From Albula goreensis (lineage: Eukaryota; Chordata; Actinopteri; Albuliformes; Albulidae), in contig CM040747.1 of NCBI GenBank assembly GCA_022829145.1, positions 30,034,936 to 30,098,935 of the forward strand: a stretch of DNA of 64,000 bases, written 5' to 3'. Made by a program: the position numbers and the translations under genes. Positions 37,211 through 49,707 of the stretch are shown here, piece by piece (the first letter of the stretch is position 1; every line of letters begins with the position of its first letter). The notes beneath the pieces were generated by a model. It did not search any database, was not told the origin of the DNA, and saw only the letters and a program-made list of their open reading frames with translations.

Positions 37211-37252
37211 GTTCTATTAAAAGGCGCTGACGTCAAAAACGGCAGCCATCTT
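37211..37252 (+). promoter_or_regulatory. core promoter of the SNAP25-like gene: TATA-like, CRE, YY1/initiator-like
   Basis: ATTAAAAG at 37216-37223 (TATA-like), the palindromic CRE TGACGTCA at 37228-37235, and GCCATCTT (reverse of AAGATGGC, YY1) at 37245-37252, spaced 25-30 bases after the TATA-like box. A start near 37240-37246 fits. CREB/AP-1-type control of SNAP25 promoters is known in birds and mammals. Confidence 0.6.
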
Positions 37253-37424
37253 TGATGTGGGCAGAGCTGTTTGCTATAGAAGAGGAATTGAGGAGGTATC
37301 AACCACGCGCAGTTCCTTTGCAGCAAGCCAGTCTTGACAGAAGGGGGGTGATATTGGTTCGTTGGTGAAATACGCAGACATTTCATCTCCAGAATTGACT
37401 GCGACCCGCCGAACACGAGCCCAG
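37241..37424 (+). other. snap25: noncoding first exon, inferred SNAP25 exon 1 (5' UTR)
   Basis: Exon from the inferred start (about 37241) to the donor CCCAG|GTAGGA at 37424. From memory, the mammalian SNAP25 5' UTR also begins with a GCCATCTTTGATG...GGGCAGAGCT string, as here at 37245-37269, and ends near a GAACAC...GCCCAG motif. This recollection needs an alignment. Other support: position and plus orientation downstream of ANKEF1 match the human order on chromosome 20p12, and a REST-type element lies just inside the intron. The product is a t-SNARE of the presynaptic membrane, but its ATG-bearing exon is not in the window, so the assignment is indirect. It could be either teleost duplicate, snap25a or snap25b. 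Confidence 0.6.
37255..37368 (+). CDS. upstream open reading frame in the SNAP25-like first exon, 37 codons
   Basis: The first ATG after the inferred start (TTTGATGTGG) opens MWAELFAIEEELRRYQPRA and ends at TGA 37366-37368, wholly inside the exon. It has a weak start context (T at -3, T at +4). It may temper translation of the main frame, or have no effect. A peptide function is not implied. Confidence 0.35.
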   Translation: MWAELFAIEEELRRYQPRAVPLQQASLDRRGVILVRW

Positions 37425-37843
37425 GTAGGAGAATGGGCGTTTTTTCATCAAATAATATCAGGCTAAATTAACAATGACGACGGTAGACGCACAATAGCAC
37501 ATTTATTTGCCATTTGGAAGATTTTGTACGATTTCATTCATTGAAAGTGCGATTGGTAAACGCGAAGGTTTTCGAAATGACATGCCATTGCACGGAGGGA
37601 ATTGCAGGATTTACATTGCAGGTTCGGTATTTCTACAAACAAATGTAATCATTATCCTGTATTTAAAATATTATTTTGTTAGATTGGTTTTGTTGAGTTA
37701 TTTGTGTCGGCTTTCGGCATGAAGGAAAATAACAGACACGCCTTTTTAAAGACATGACGCTTGTTTAATCGCCACGAGCTGCCGACGAGTGCTAGATGTT
37801 CCATGAAGTGTGCCTCTGCGACCGGTGTGGGCGGTTTCTGCGT

Positions 37844-37864
37844 TTCAGGACCTTGGACAACGCG
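37844..37864 (+). promoter_or_regulatory. RE1/NRSE-like element (REST/NRSF site)
   Basis: TTCAGGACC, two spacer bases, GGACAACGCG. Against the RE1 consensus TTCAGCACC-NN-GGACAGCGCC this is 16 of 19 defined positions, with both half-sites and the correct spacing. REST represses neuronal genes outside neurons, and SNAP25 is a recognised REST target. Located 420 bp downstream of exon 1. Confidence 0.7.
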
Positions 37865-40800
37865 CCACTTTCCAATAGACAGAATTAGGATAGTCTAAAG
37901 GGAGAAAAAAAACAAGACACGTACACTAATGTACAGATAGTGCCGCATTCATTGTTGTACCCTTCATTAAATATAGTTCAGTCATGACGATTGTTGTCCC
38001 TTGATTATCGCCTTATGGGTTGTTTAAAAGCATTTTGGATTTTGCGCAGGACGACTGGGTTCCCTAGGGAATGATGCAGTTGCTGACAGCAGGATATTAA
38101 TCCTGTCTTCGCCACCCCCACGTCTATCGTCGGGCAAAAATATTTAATATTCCGAAGTAGTTTTCCAGGCACGACTCGACCAACAAATCGGTCCTTGTCG
38201 CAAAATATGACTTGCATTCAACAGAGTAATAAAGGCGGTTGCTTATGCATGGAATAATAACAACAATAATTATAATCATGAATAATAATAAAAAATAAGC
38301 GATTAGCACTGGGATGATCGATTCCACGACCATCTGAGTTGTAAACTGCGACACAGAGCGCATTCATAATGAGGAAAGGGAGGGGGGCTGCTCATGGAAG
38401 GCGCTGCTATCAAACTTCATAAATGTGGCACTATTTTGCACGTCCGTTACTGCTGTACGCACTTGTAGCCTAGTTGCGTCAAAATGGCCACAACCTAGCC
38501 ATCTTTACATGCGGGGAGGCATCGGTTATTACTGTTTATTTCTTCTTGGTGGAAGAGGATGGGCGGGGGCCGGTGGACAGTGGAGCGGGTGTGGGTGTTG
38601 TGATACCTGCAGAGAGACTGATATAATGTCAACCATTTATTCGAGTGTTAGAAATACATTCAATACTGCAAATCCACTAAACAAGAAAGACCAGCTAGGC
38701 TTATTCTAATGTTCGAATACTTGCTGTAATTCCACTTAAAAATGACCTGGGACAGTATCATCCGGTTATAATGAACGGCACTACAGCATGTACAAAATAC
38801 ATGCATAGAAAATTTAGGTATATCTTTCGAATTCGACTCCATTTTTGTTGACAGCTAGATATACCGCAGTTACTCAAAGAAAGCAAATGCGTCGAAAATG
38901 ATCATACATCTGAATACTTCTTATACATAGGATAATTAGCCAATAGTATCTCGTGTTTCCATTAGTGCATTCAGCTTTTACATGGGATTGTTAGATTAAT
39001 GGTGTTTTTTGGTTGCAGTGGATGGCGTTTATTTGGGTCACGTGCCCAATTCCACAGCCGCTGAAACTATTTTGAATGAAAATCAATTAAGGATTATCAA
39101 CTAAGGTTTGATAGTTCAGCATTACCATGATACATTAAACAGAATACAGTTTACTATTTCCGACGTCACATTATGCTTGCTTAATTCAATTCATTGAACG
39201 TCGCATTTTATCTAGGTATTCCGATTTGCACGATTCATTTAAAATTAATAGTATTAGTGCAAATAACTGTAATGGAACGAGTAACATTTTGAAACTAGGA
39301 GACAGAAAAATCTAAATCAATATAAGGCGCGATCAAGACTTAAATACAGCGTTGCTGTTTTGTTTATGCGTTTAACTGCGGATGCATTCTGTCACCGCTG
39401 TTTTATGGCTTCAGTGGGAAATCCGTCCCTGCGTACTGGCAACGTGTAGGAATGATGGTTGGGCAGTTACGTTCCCTCGCTGATTGCGGCTTATACCGGT
39501 TTGACTGGAAGTGAACGATATTAGGGTTTTCCCGGAGTTTTGACTCGTGTTGTTTCTGATATTTTTGTCTGAGATTTACTTTTTGTCCATCGTCGCTGTG
39601 TTGTTCACTTTGTATATGGGACTGCTGCACGAGTTGTATGTATAATACGTCTCTCATGGAGTTAACATGTTTTACTCAAACATTTTTTTTGGAAATCAAC
39701 TATCGCCAGTTGTAAATATTAGAAAAATGAATGACTAAACATGAGTTTCTTAAGAAATGGTTGTTTTAGAACATGAAGCCAGGATTTGTTTTTCTTGGTA
39801 CAGAAATGGTCATTTTTAAGGTTGATATCGCACATCTCAAAGACACAATTCAAATATGAAAAATGAATACAAAATTAGAATGTCATATGAGCTTCCTGAA
39901 AAACCAAAAACGACATCTTAGACACAGTGGGATTTTGCCCAGTTGAAATGTAGCAATGTTATTGCAGAATTATCATTTTACATGAATGCATGTACATTTT
40001 CGTGGCTAAGAGAGCAGAAATGGGTTGTTTTTTGTCAATTTAACATATTTTTTAGGTAGTGGTACTTGTAGGTCAAAGATTGTAGGTTCAGGTTGAAGGC
40101 ACTCTTCAGCAAGATATTTGACCTGATTCTCTTTAGTAAATATCCAAATGTATTAATTGGTAATGTGTAAAAATGTAAGATTATAAGTCCCTGTGTGTAA
40201 GTTTCGTTAGAAGAATTCAAAATAGACTGACTTAAATTGGTTGAATCAGTGGCAGACAGTTTGAGATTGGCATGAACATTTAGTGAAACCCCTGACGGAT
40301 TGTGGTCATTTAGTTTGGTTCCCAAAGTGCTTGGCAGATTTTTTAAAAATGTTTTTGTACATTTTTCAAAGTCCCCCCAGACCCAGCGTTAGTACAAAAA
40401 CATTATTGTGTCTGTCTTGACGCCATTATGTCGCAGATGGAAAATTGAAGCATTTACGTTTAGTTTACAAGGACCATTTGCCATTCACTGCTAAAGAGAG
40501 AGAAAGCTTCGCTCTCCATGGGCCCTGGAAAGAGGGTGTAATTGAAATCAATACTGCTTATGACCTGAGGAATTGTGCCTGGTCATATTAGAGTCTCTTA
40601 CGGCTGTTTAAAAGCCCATTCACTAGAGGGAGCTAGATAGTAAAAAGGTCAGCAGAACAGTCACAGCTGTTGAACAGTACTCGTTGGTAAAAACCTGAGG
40701 TAAGCTATCTGTTAGCAATTTCTTCTCAACATGTAAAAAGATTCTAGTAATTTCCCACTTTATCTACGAATAACTATAAATATATAATAGTCGGTAAATT

Positions 40801-43791
40801 TATATGTTGTGAATTGTGTGGAGTAAATTGCATCGTTTATGTGTTTTTCCTTGAAAAGCATCTCATTGTTTAATGGTTCAGAGATTTAGTCTTTATTGAC
40901 CATGTGTAGAGGGGATTATGGTTCCCCCTTTCTAGACTGTATCTCTTCAGAAGAGAGCTACAGCAACAAAATTCCAGTGACTCTCTCAGATTTTTTAGGT
41001 TAGCCCCAGTAATGCCAGCCATTTATAACATGATTTTCAGAGTCTTACACCAGAGAACCTAGCGCATTTAAAGACCATTTTTCTGTGATTTATTGTCATC
41101 CCATGGTTATCCCACTCAGACTGCTTGAGAGGTGATGAATTGGTGCAGAAAAAAATCAAATGTTTTCTATAATCGATATATATAGAGGGTGTGACGTCTC
41201 AAATATCGGACTGGAATGCTTGCGATTGCATTGCTGAGCAATCTGTGGTGATGTGGTGCCAACCATCGCTGCCGACCAAGGTTACAAAGTGATGCTTTCA
41301 TCTTTCACCTTGTTTGGTGCTTAAATCATGAGTATGGCCGACATTGCCACAATTTTAATATTGAAAGTTTGTACATTTAACCAGGGTTTGTGATTAAAAT
41401 TCCCTCTCAAAGGATTGTGATGAATCTCAGTTGTAAATATACTTTCATAATTTTTTTGCATAAATGAAAATGGGTGAATCATCCAATTTTGGTTTAAGCT
41501 ACTGTTTAAGATGAGACCTGGTAGGCCAGTGAAGGTGAGCATATTTCTGCATTGATTATATAAATGCAGAATAATCAGAATGAATAATCATGAAATCAGA
41601 AATTATAGAACCAACAACTGCTTAGATGCACTGGCAATTGAAAAATCTGTAAAGCATGGCATGTCCCACTCTAACTTTCCATCAACTCAGATCAATTTAA
41701 AATGAGTTTTTCAGAAAGAAACCCCTTCCAGCACTGCAGAAAATTGCTATTTTGAAGGCATAATTTGAAAATCTTTACTATAAAATACAATATTCGGCAC
41801 CAATTTGTCCATTCCCATTTCTTAATATTGAAGCGGTCACTAAGGCAGATAAACTTGTTAATGTTTTCTGGGTATGGTGTAGTCTTCTTTTCAATAATGC
41901 TTAAAACCCTTTTCAAGATATTGACTTCAGCTGATCTTTCGCATCAAAGAGCCACCTGCGGTCACAGAGGCAGGTCAAATTGTTGGACAGGTTTGTGGCA
42001 ATTTTCGCAGTGTGAGATATTCGATACTCTAATGCGGTACCCATTTCTTTAGGATGAAGGAGTTGACAGTGATTTTAATTAGCATGGAGACAATACTGAA
42101 ATGTGGGCTAGTAGGAGTTTTACTGAATCATCTGCAGGCCTTAATGTTTTATTTTTAAAGTGAGCTGTCCCATTGGAACCTCTGTGGCCTACTCAAAATA
42201 TTTATGTCAACCAGCAGTCTCTCTTCTTCACTGGAAGCTTCCATTGATCTTTAAAATTAGATGGAAATGAATTGGGATTTGCTATGTTAAGGGAATCAGG
42301 ATATTGCTTGTGTAGGATTAGAAAGTATATTGGTGGGTTTCATCGGGATCCAGTATTATGGATAAGAGTACAAAGTTGGTGTTTTATCGCTGTATTTAAA
42401 CTGTTCTGTATAAACGTGTCTCTGGATGGGCCTCGAAAGGGGGCAGAAATATTGGTTGCCAATTTAGGTTGTTTGCAGAATTGAACAGGCAGTCTTCATT
42501 AGAAAAGAATGGTTTGAAAAAGTTCTGGATGTCAAACCAGGTTGTGTGTGAAACAGTATGAATCACCAGGGAATGCTGTCAAAATGGTGGACACAATAGC
42601 CTTGTAAATTATGTTAATATTTAAACAACCTTCACAGTTAGATGGAAAAACTAACACTTGGGCTTACATGGCTTGCTTGAAAATGAACATGACATGGATG
42701 TTGACATGAAGTGTCGCCATCTCTGAAGTTGTTTCCCTGGATAACCTTTGTCAAAGCAGTTGTCTCTTTTGTAAGCTTAAATCATTGTTTTTGATCTTGT
42801 TGTGGTAGAACAATAACTCACTGGCCATTATCTTGCTAGAACATTAAAACCAAGGCCTGTCTCACTCTGTATACTTGCACAGTTTATAAAGAGATACAAA
42901 TATCAAGTTTTGATAGAAAAAGAATCTCAATTCATACTAAAAATAAAATGAATGCCCACATTCTCCATAGTTATTAGACTGTGGAGAAGCCACAAACAAG
43001 ATATTTATCAATAAAATAAAATTAGAAGTATAAACATTTGCCTTTTCCTAGGTTTATTCCAGTTTCCCCTGGTCTTGGCTTCTGTCTCTGCCCCATTGGA
43101 TGTGTACCCATTTGTACCAGTTATTTGCCATCAAAATGTGTATTTGTTTTTTTTTTCTAGCTTCCTCATGCAAGGTTATTTACATAGATGGTACCTGTTC
43201 TGCATATTCATGAGGTGTATAATGGGATATTTATAGTACAGCAGTAAATATGACCCATGCCTCCTGGCACCCAGGCCTGAATTCAGATATAATTTTCCCT
43301 TAAATCTGACTGTGAAGGAGGGGCCATTCCCAAAAGCTGGAATATAGTTTTTTCACAAGAATGTAGTTTCAATCCATTGTCAGTTGCTAGCAATGTTGAT
43401 GCAGTTGTCATCAGTGGCTGTGATTGGTTGATTGAAACCCAGGTGCAGTTAATTGGATTCAAGACCATAAAAGTGGCGGTCAGAAGGAAAGGGGGTGAGG
43501 GCAAGTTGAGCTACTAAAAACTGCTGGTGGTTTTAAAGTAAATTATGGAGTTCAAGTCTTCTATTCCTCAGGTATTTCTTTTAAACTGTTTTATACAGAC
43601 CCTGTTTTATTAACCCAAGTGTTAAATTTGTTCTTCAAAAGCATTTGTTCTTCTGAAGTCTTCCAGCAGTCTCCAAAATTAGCTTTTCTTAAATGGAAAA
43701 AAAAATAGAAACTGAATACAAGCAAGAATCCAAGTTGGGGTGAATGTTGACTGAATTGCTGTGTGTTGTCATGGCAGCTCTGGGTTATTAG

Positions 43792-43912
<121 letters not shown>

Positions 43913-44139
43913 ACCCAGAGAAGGCACAGAAGCAGTAACGTGATAATGACATAAACGGCAGTTCTCTGAGCCTAGTCTTCATCTTCTTATTGAAACAGAG
44001 GATCAATTAGAGGCAATTGAACGAAACAAGCTTCAATTTCCTCACCCACAAATCAATCCACTGTCAGCATGCCTTCTGTTCCCTGCTCTCCTCTGAAATG
44101 GTAATTATGAACCATTACTTCATTTCACCCAGACCAAAC

Positions 44140-44260
44140 ACGCAACGCACCGGCTCATTATCTGTCACGCGACACCGTCTTTTCTCGCGTCCGCGATCGG
44201 CGATGTCCCGTTGGAGAGCCGCACAGGTGTACTGTTTGGCGTCGGTTTTCAAAAAGCGAA
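44140..44260. promoter_or_regulatory. isolated CpG-rich block in an AT-rich intron
   Basis: Contains CACGCGACACCGTC, TCTCGCGTCCGCGATCGGCG and GGCGTCGG within 120 bases, unlike the flanks. It may be a small enhancer or alternative promoter. No other support. Confidence 0.25.
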
Positions 44261-45722
44261 CATCAAAAGGTCACGTTACTATTCAGAGCTGGGGAATAAA
44301 AACAACTGTTTCATGTGTGGTCTGATTTAATGGCCCTTGTGATACATATGTGTAACATGAGTGTCCTTGCCGAACTGCCTGTTCATACGATATGGCTGTA
44401 AGGACTCTAAGGAAGTTAACTTGATTACACAACTATGACGCACAACAAATTGACCTTGAGGATCAGCTTTTTTTTTGTCAGGCCTTTTGACACTTCTTGG
44501 TATCAAATGTTATTTTATTTTTTTTTTCCTGGCTCACTAGAGCTGTCAAAATTATCTTAGTTGGCCCAGGGGTTCTGATAATAGCTCTCTCTGTCGTCGT
44601 TTTTACGGCTCCTCAAATATTTAGCATCCGCTAATGTGTTTCTCTGAGCCAGCTTGGCCAGTGCTGCTGGGGTCATATTTCATTCCTAATGTGCAGTGAG
44701 ACACAGGGATGTGGCAAAGCCAAAATGGATAAAGGACACTGGGGATTGCAGGTTTGAAGCTCAGATGGGGCTTGACCATTATACTCTGGAGAGAGACACT
44801 TGATCCAAATCTCCTCGGTAAACATTGTTTTGAGTCTGAAAGAGATGTGAAGAGAAATGTCTTTTGAATTACATAAGGGTAGCTATAATGCAAATAAGTG
44901 TCCTGAAATCAAAAAATCAAGTGCTGCAACAGATTGCATAGAAAGGATATAAATTATGCAGATGATGTAGATGCAGAAATGGGAGATGGTAAGGCAAATG
45001 ACAGATTTTTCCTGATTGATATTACTTGATAATTCCAACGTGGGCAGTCTCTTTTTTCCAACAAGAGTCCTGGCATTTGAAGACATATGGCTACTCTGGT
45101 TTAATGTCATGTTTAATAGAAGATTACAGCAACACATTTATGGATTTTTTAATGAAAAATGGAGGCTGCCTTCACATAGACCTAATTCATCCTCCCAACC
45201 CTTCAACTCCTCCCCCTCACTGACCCCAGAGCAGTTTTTGTCACATTGGCCGTCATTTGTTTATATTTCCAACTCCATTTTGGGGTGCTGGGGGAGGGGG
45301 TTGCTTTAATGACCTGATTAAAATGTGTCCCTGGGTTCTTCTGGGAAGACGTCTGTGTGAGACTGCTGAGATTGCTGTGTGTAGGGCATTCCCTCCGCAA
45401 AGATGGAATATATAGCGGTGCATCATAAATGTATGAATGTTTTAAATGTATTTCACAGAAATATTTTAAGTATATTGCAATATCTGTAAACTAGGATAAT
45501 TGTATAACCAATATATTTTGAAGTGTAGCAGTTGCTATACCTATTGTAATGTTAACAATTAAAAAAAAAAAAACATTATTGCTTCTGAATAATGTTATTT
45601 CTGTAGATTTCATTTCCTTAAGGGCTTTCTGCAAAGAAACAAGCAGATGGCAGCCAGGCCTAGCTGCATTAAATTAAACAGCACTGCCTGTTGACAGAGA
45701 CATAGTGCCAGAGGAACCCCTC

Positions 45723-46487
45723 TGTTACAGCATGTACAGACTGACATTCCAGTACTGTGTTACAGCATGCAGGGACTGACATTCCAGTACTGTGTTACAG
45801 CATGCAGAGACTGACATTCCAGTACTGTGTTACAGCATGTACAGACTGACATTCCAGTACTGTGTTAAAGCATGCAGGGACTGACATTCCAGTACTGTGT
45901 TACAGCATGTACAGACTGACATTCCAGTACTGTGTTACAGCATGCAGAGACTGACATTCCAGTACTGTGTTACAGCATGTACAGACTGACATTCCAGTAC
46001 TGTGTTACAGCATGTACAGATTGACATTCCAGTACTGTGTTACAGCATGTACAGAGACATTCCATGTTACAGACTGACATTCCAGTACATTCCAGTACTG
46101 TGTTACAGCATGTACAGACTGACATTCCAGTACTGTGTTACAGCATGAAGAGACTGACATTCCAGTACTGTGTTACAGCATGTACAGACTGACATTCCAG
46201 TACTGTGTTACAGCATGTACAGACTGACATTCCAGTACTGTGTTACAGCATGAAGAGACTGACATTCCAGTACTGTGTTACAGCATGTACAGACTGACAT
46301 TCCAGTACTGTGTTACAGCATGTACAGACTGACATGCCAGTACTATGTTACAGCATGCAGAGACTGACATTCCAGTACTATGTTACAGCATGTACAGACT
46401 GACATTCCAGTACTGTGTTACAGCATGCAGAGACTGACATTCCAGTACTATGTTACAGCATGTACAGATTATGACATTCCATAACTG
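45723..46487. repeat. 35-bp minisatellite, 21 copies, with higher-order arrangement
   Basis: Unit TGTTACAGCATGTACAGACT plus GACATTCCAGTACTG. Copies start at 45723, 45758, 45793, 45828, 45863, 45898, 45933, 45968, 46003, 46038 (irregular, longer), 46101, 46136 and every 35 bases to 46451. There are 13 A-type units (GCATGTACAG) and 8 B-type units (GCATGCAG or GCATGAAG). Identity between units is very high, so the array is young. Confidence 0.97.
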
Positions 46488-47159
46488 TGTTAAAGCAAAC
46501 TGAAGTGCAAATTTTATTGTAACATCATATTTTAAAACATATTTTAAAGGCTCTACAAATAATAAGAGGGAACATGGTGAAATTCAGTGGTGAAAAAGTC
46601 AAAATGTTTTGGGGCAATGAATCATAAATATAGCATAAGGTAACAATATAGCATAACTATGACAGTCCAGTGCAGTGATATGGCATGAGGTATATATTAA
46701 AATAAACCCCAGGGCTGTAGGAGGTAAGAGTTATCCCTGTACAAGTTTTTCAGAGACCCCCCAACAGTCAAACACATTTCTGTGGCTTTATTTGTTTTGG
46801 ATAATCACAGTCCATAAATACCTTGGGGAAAAAAATAACTGCTGTAGGATATTTTCGACACTTTTTTGGGCAATTCTCAACAATATTTACAGCATTACCT
46901 TCCCAAGGTTTATGCTGTAGTTTTTGATGTGATACATTTGTAATAAAACCATCAAAGCTTTAATTTTGTATTTTTTATATTTGAGGTTTTGTTGAAATCA
47001 TTAGTCTTCGACTCAAGCCACAGCTATATTCAGTGATTGAAACTGAAGATAGTATATCTATACTATATACACATTGTGTCGATCTGAGATTGATTCATCA
47101 CAGAATCTCACCTAAATACGGGATTGTTTTATTTATTTCTGTGTTGATATTGGGCAGTG

Positions 47160-47640
47160 TAACATGTTTGGGAGAGAGAGCAAGAGTCTTCTGTTCAGAT
47201 TGATGCAATAATGACCGACTGACATTTAAGAGACGTGGCAGCATAGACTTCGGTCAGATTCTCAGGGGGGTGAATACAGAATCGTGATGTATTTGACTCG
47301 CAGTTCGACATTTTTGCCATACTCCCCGTTAAAACTGCTCAGCTTGATTCAACACCTCCACTTTCAACCTTCCATTGCTGAAGCTGAGGGGTTGGTTAAA
47401 TAATACCGCTCGAATCCTAGACGGGCTCGTTGGCGTGAAGCACGCTGCTTTCACCAGCGTTTTCGGCGGGAACGTATGAACCTGGCACGCGAGGCTGGCC
47501 GGACGGTAACGGACAAGTCGGCGTGCTGGGCCGTCGGAGGCTTCATGTCAGCGCAGACATGTTAATGCATAAATCATGGAGGTTGGCAGACTTCACACTG
47601 AATAATGCATGACGGCTCCCGTGTGAAGTAAAGGTAAAGG
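47160..47640. promoter_or_regulatory. candidate conserved enhancer
   Basis: Roughly 450-base block with CpG far above its flanks (GACGGGCTCGTTGGCGTG, GTTTTCGGCGGGAACG, GGCCGGACGGTAACGG) and POU/homeodomain-like words: GTTAATGCATAAATCATG at 47561-47578 and GAATAATGCATGACGG at 47600-47615. No coding frame. Confidence 0.35.
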
Positions 47641-47759
47641 GCATGGCTCTGAGAGATCTGGGTCAGGGTTATGAGAGAAACGCCAGTGTGTCCACCCAGC
47701 TTCACTGCAGCTACCCCCATCCCCCAAACGCATCTATGAAACATTCACTTTACCACTGT

Positions 47760-47950
47760 GATCTTCAACCTTGGTCCTGGAGAGCCGTAGGAGTCTACTG
47801 GTTTGCTGGTCATATTCAGCACGTAATTAAGCAAGGCAGTTGATTGATGTTTATTTACTTCACCTTATCTCATATGTTTGAACTGGTTGTGAAATGTAAG
47901 GTTATTGAACAGAAATAGGAAAACCTCCAGGACCTGAATTGTGGAACCCC
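47760..47950. repeat. palindromic fish repeat (family C), copy 1
   Basis: Begins TTCAACCTTGGTCCTGGAGA (GCCGTAGG follows) and ends AAACCTCCAGGACC...TTGTGGAACCC, so its ends are inverted repeats. The interior has CAGCACGTAATTAAGC, TTACTTCACCTTATCTCATA and TTGAACTGGTTGTG. This layout is common in teleosts and MITE-like. A second copy is at 59978-60100. Confidence 0.6.
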
Positions 47951-48079
47951 TTGCCATAATGTATATTTATCTACATGTTGCTCATATAGGAACATATTTT
48001 TAGCTTTATTCTGTTGTTAAAATATTGAGAATAATAATGATTGTAAAAATGAAATATATACAAATAAATCCTTTTCCCA

Positions 48080-48500
48080 AACTCAAATCACCTTACAGTG
48101 AAAGGAGGGAGGCTCACCCCAACCATCACCGATGTGAAGGACTCTCTTGGTAGATTTGCAGCAGCACTTTTTCACCAGAATGCCCACCGAATATTCGCTG
48201 AAGTGGAGGGAGGGATTTATTTGACCAGTCAGGGATAATTAGGTAGTTATGTAATCGGGGCTAAGAGAGCCAAGTTGGGAATTTTGTAGGGCGACGAGGG
48301 AACCTTTTTTGTGATGAGTGCTATGAGATTCTTAATGACAACAGTGAGTCCAGAACCACAGTTCCATATCTCATCTAAAACACAGCGTCTCCCACCACAC
48401 CATGTACTCATAACTACACTGGGGCTTTGGGGTTTTTTGTTTGCTTCAGAGGGAAGAGTGCCCCTACAGGCCCACCAATGTAAAATCAGCTCCTCCACCT
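48080..48500 (+). repeat. fish SINE-like dispersed repeat (family D), copy 1
   Basis: CAGCACTTTTTCACCAGAATG, GGATAATTAGGTAGTTATGT, AGAGAGCCAAGTTGGGAATT, GATTCTTAATGACAACAGTG, then CAGAGGGAAGAGTGCCCCTA and CAGGCCCACCAATG. The same blocks exist in a common fish repeat (ATCTTTAATGACC.CAGAGAGTCAGGACC...GAGTGCCCCCTACTGGCC). The open frames at 48247-48668 lie within it and are not genes. Confidence 0.6.
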
Positions 48501-49644
48501 GCATATTGCGTTTCCATGATAAGTGCTAACCATGCTGGCAGCTTCTTCGTATCGGTCCTTCAGCAGAAGCTGGGTACATGGACACATGACTGCTGCCAGG
48601 ATCAATTTTTTGGCTTATTATTGTACTGTCAGAGAGAAAATTTGCTTTTCATTGCAATGTTTTTCTGACAAGGACATTTACGTTATTTCAGCAAAACAAG
48701 TAGCTTTTACTGCAAACATCTATTGAATATGGTGTATTACACACACATCAGGCTCATACTAAACCTGGTTTATAATGAGGCAGAGCAGGTAAAATGACAT
48801 TAGATTCAACCATTGCCTGTGCAGATGAAGATAAACAAACATGACCTAATTTTAAGTATAATCTGATAAAATATTTATTTTTTTCCGCCCGCTCAGACAG
48901 GGGAATACAGAGATTTAGCTCACAGTATTTTGTTGCATATTCAGCGATGAATCAATCTCAGATTCACAAAAACAAAAAGGAAAAAAAAAAACTGTGAGTG
49001 TGATGCTTGAGAAAATTCTTTTGATTTAAATAATTTAGACAGTTTAAAAACTAATTTGCTATGTTGAAATGGTGTCAGCGTAGTGACTTAGGGTTTAGAT
49101 AGTGGAAACCCCCTGGGTTGTGGTAAGTAAGAGTTATATCCTGTGTACAGAAAGAATGATGCACAGAGCCGGCCTTAAAAGGGATGAAATTAGACATGAG
49201 CAGTGGTGAGCCAGTGCCCGTGGCAACGGGACGGACAGATGGAGGAGAGGGAACGAAGCGCGTTTAAAAAAAAAGAAAATGTGTGGCCGTGACGTTCAAA
49301 CAACCATTTCGGATGGTTTCTTTAAGTGAACCTGATTTCTGCTGGCAATAACCTGAGTGACCTGTTCTTATCATTATGTATTATTTTTCAAGTCAGAATG
49401 GGAGGTTATGAGTTCGACAATGTATTATTTGCGTTGAAGTGGAGGTTTTTGTTTGTCCCGTTTCATCATGCTATGTAAACAGGACGTGATTCAGGAGTTT
49501 ATTATTCAGTCTTTTGGTTGGAGGCTTGAAGCTCAATGACATGTTTATTTCTGTAGCTGTAGGCATAGAAATGAGGGTCAGTTCCATCTTTGATCTGACT
49601 GAGTTCGGACAAAGATGTGAAGAAGAGCTGGCTTAAGAGGGAGT

Positions 49645-49645
<1 letters not shown>

Positions 49646-49705
<60 letters not shown>
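49646..49705. repeat. TG microsatellite, about 30 units
   Basis: Uninterrupted TG run. The flanking frame is a simple-sequence artefact. Confidence 0.95.

Positions 49706-49707
<2 letters not shown>

Larger units (their letters stand above)
36890..39660. other. CpG-enriched promoter domain
   Basis: CpG dinucleotides are clearly more frequent than in the flanking 20 kb (for example CGACCCGCCGAACACGAG, ACGACGGTAGACGC, GCCACGAGCTGCCGACGAG), although overall GC is moderate, as is typical of fish CpG islands. Density is highest at about 37.1-37.9 kb, around the inferred first exon. Confidence 0.6.

Noticed and set aside
37072-37416. 114-codon minus-strand frame at the promoter
   Set aside because: Overlaps the inferred first exon in antisense, has no recognisable protein features, and arises in CpG-rich sequence.
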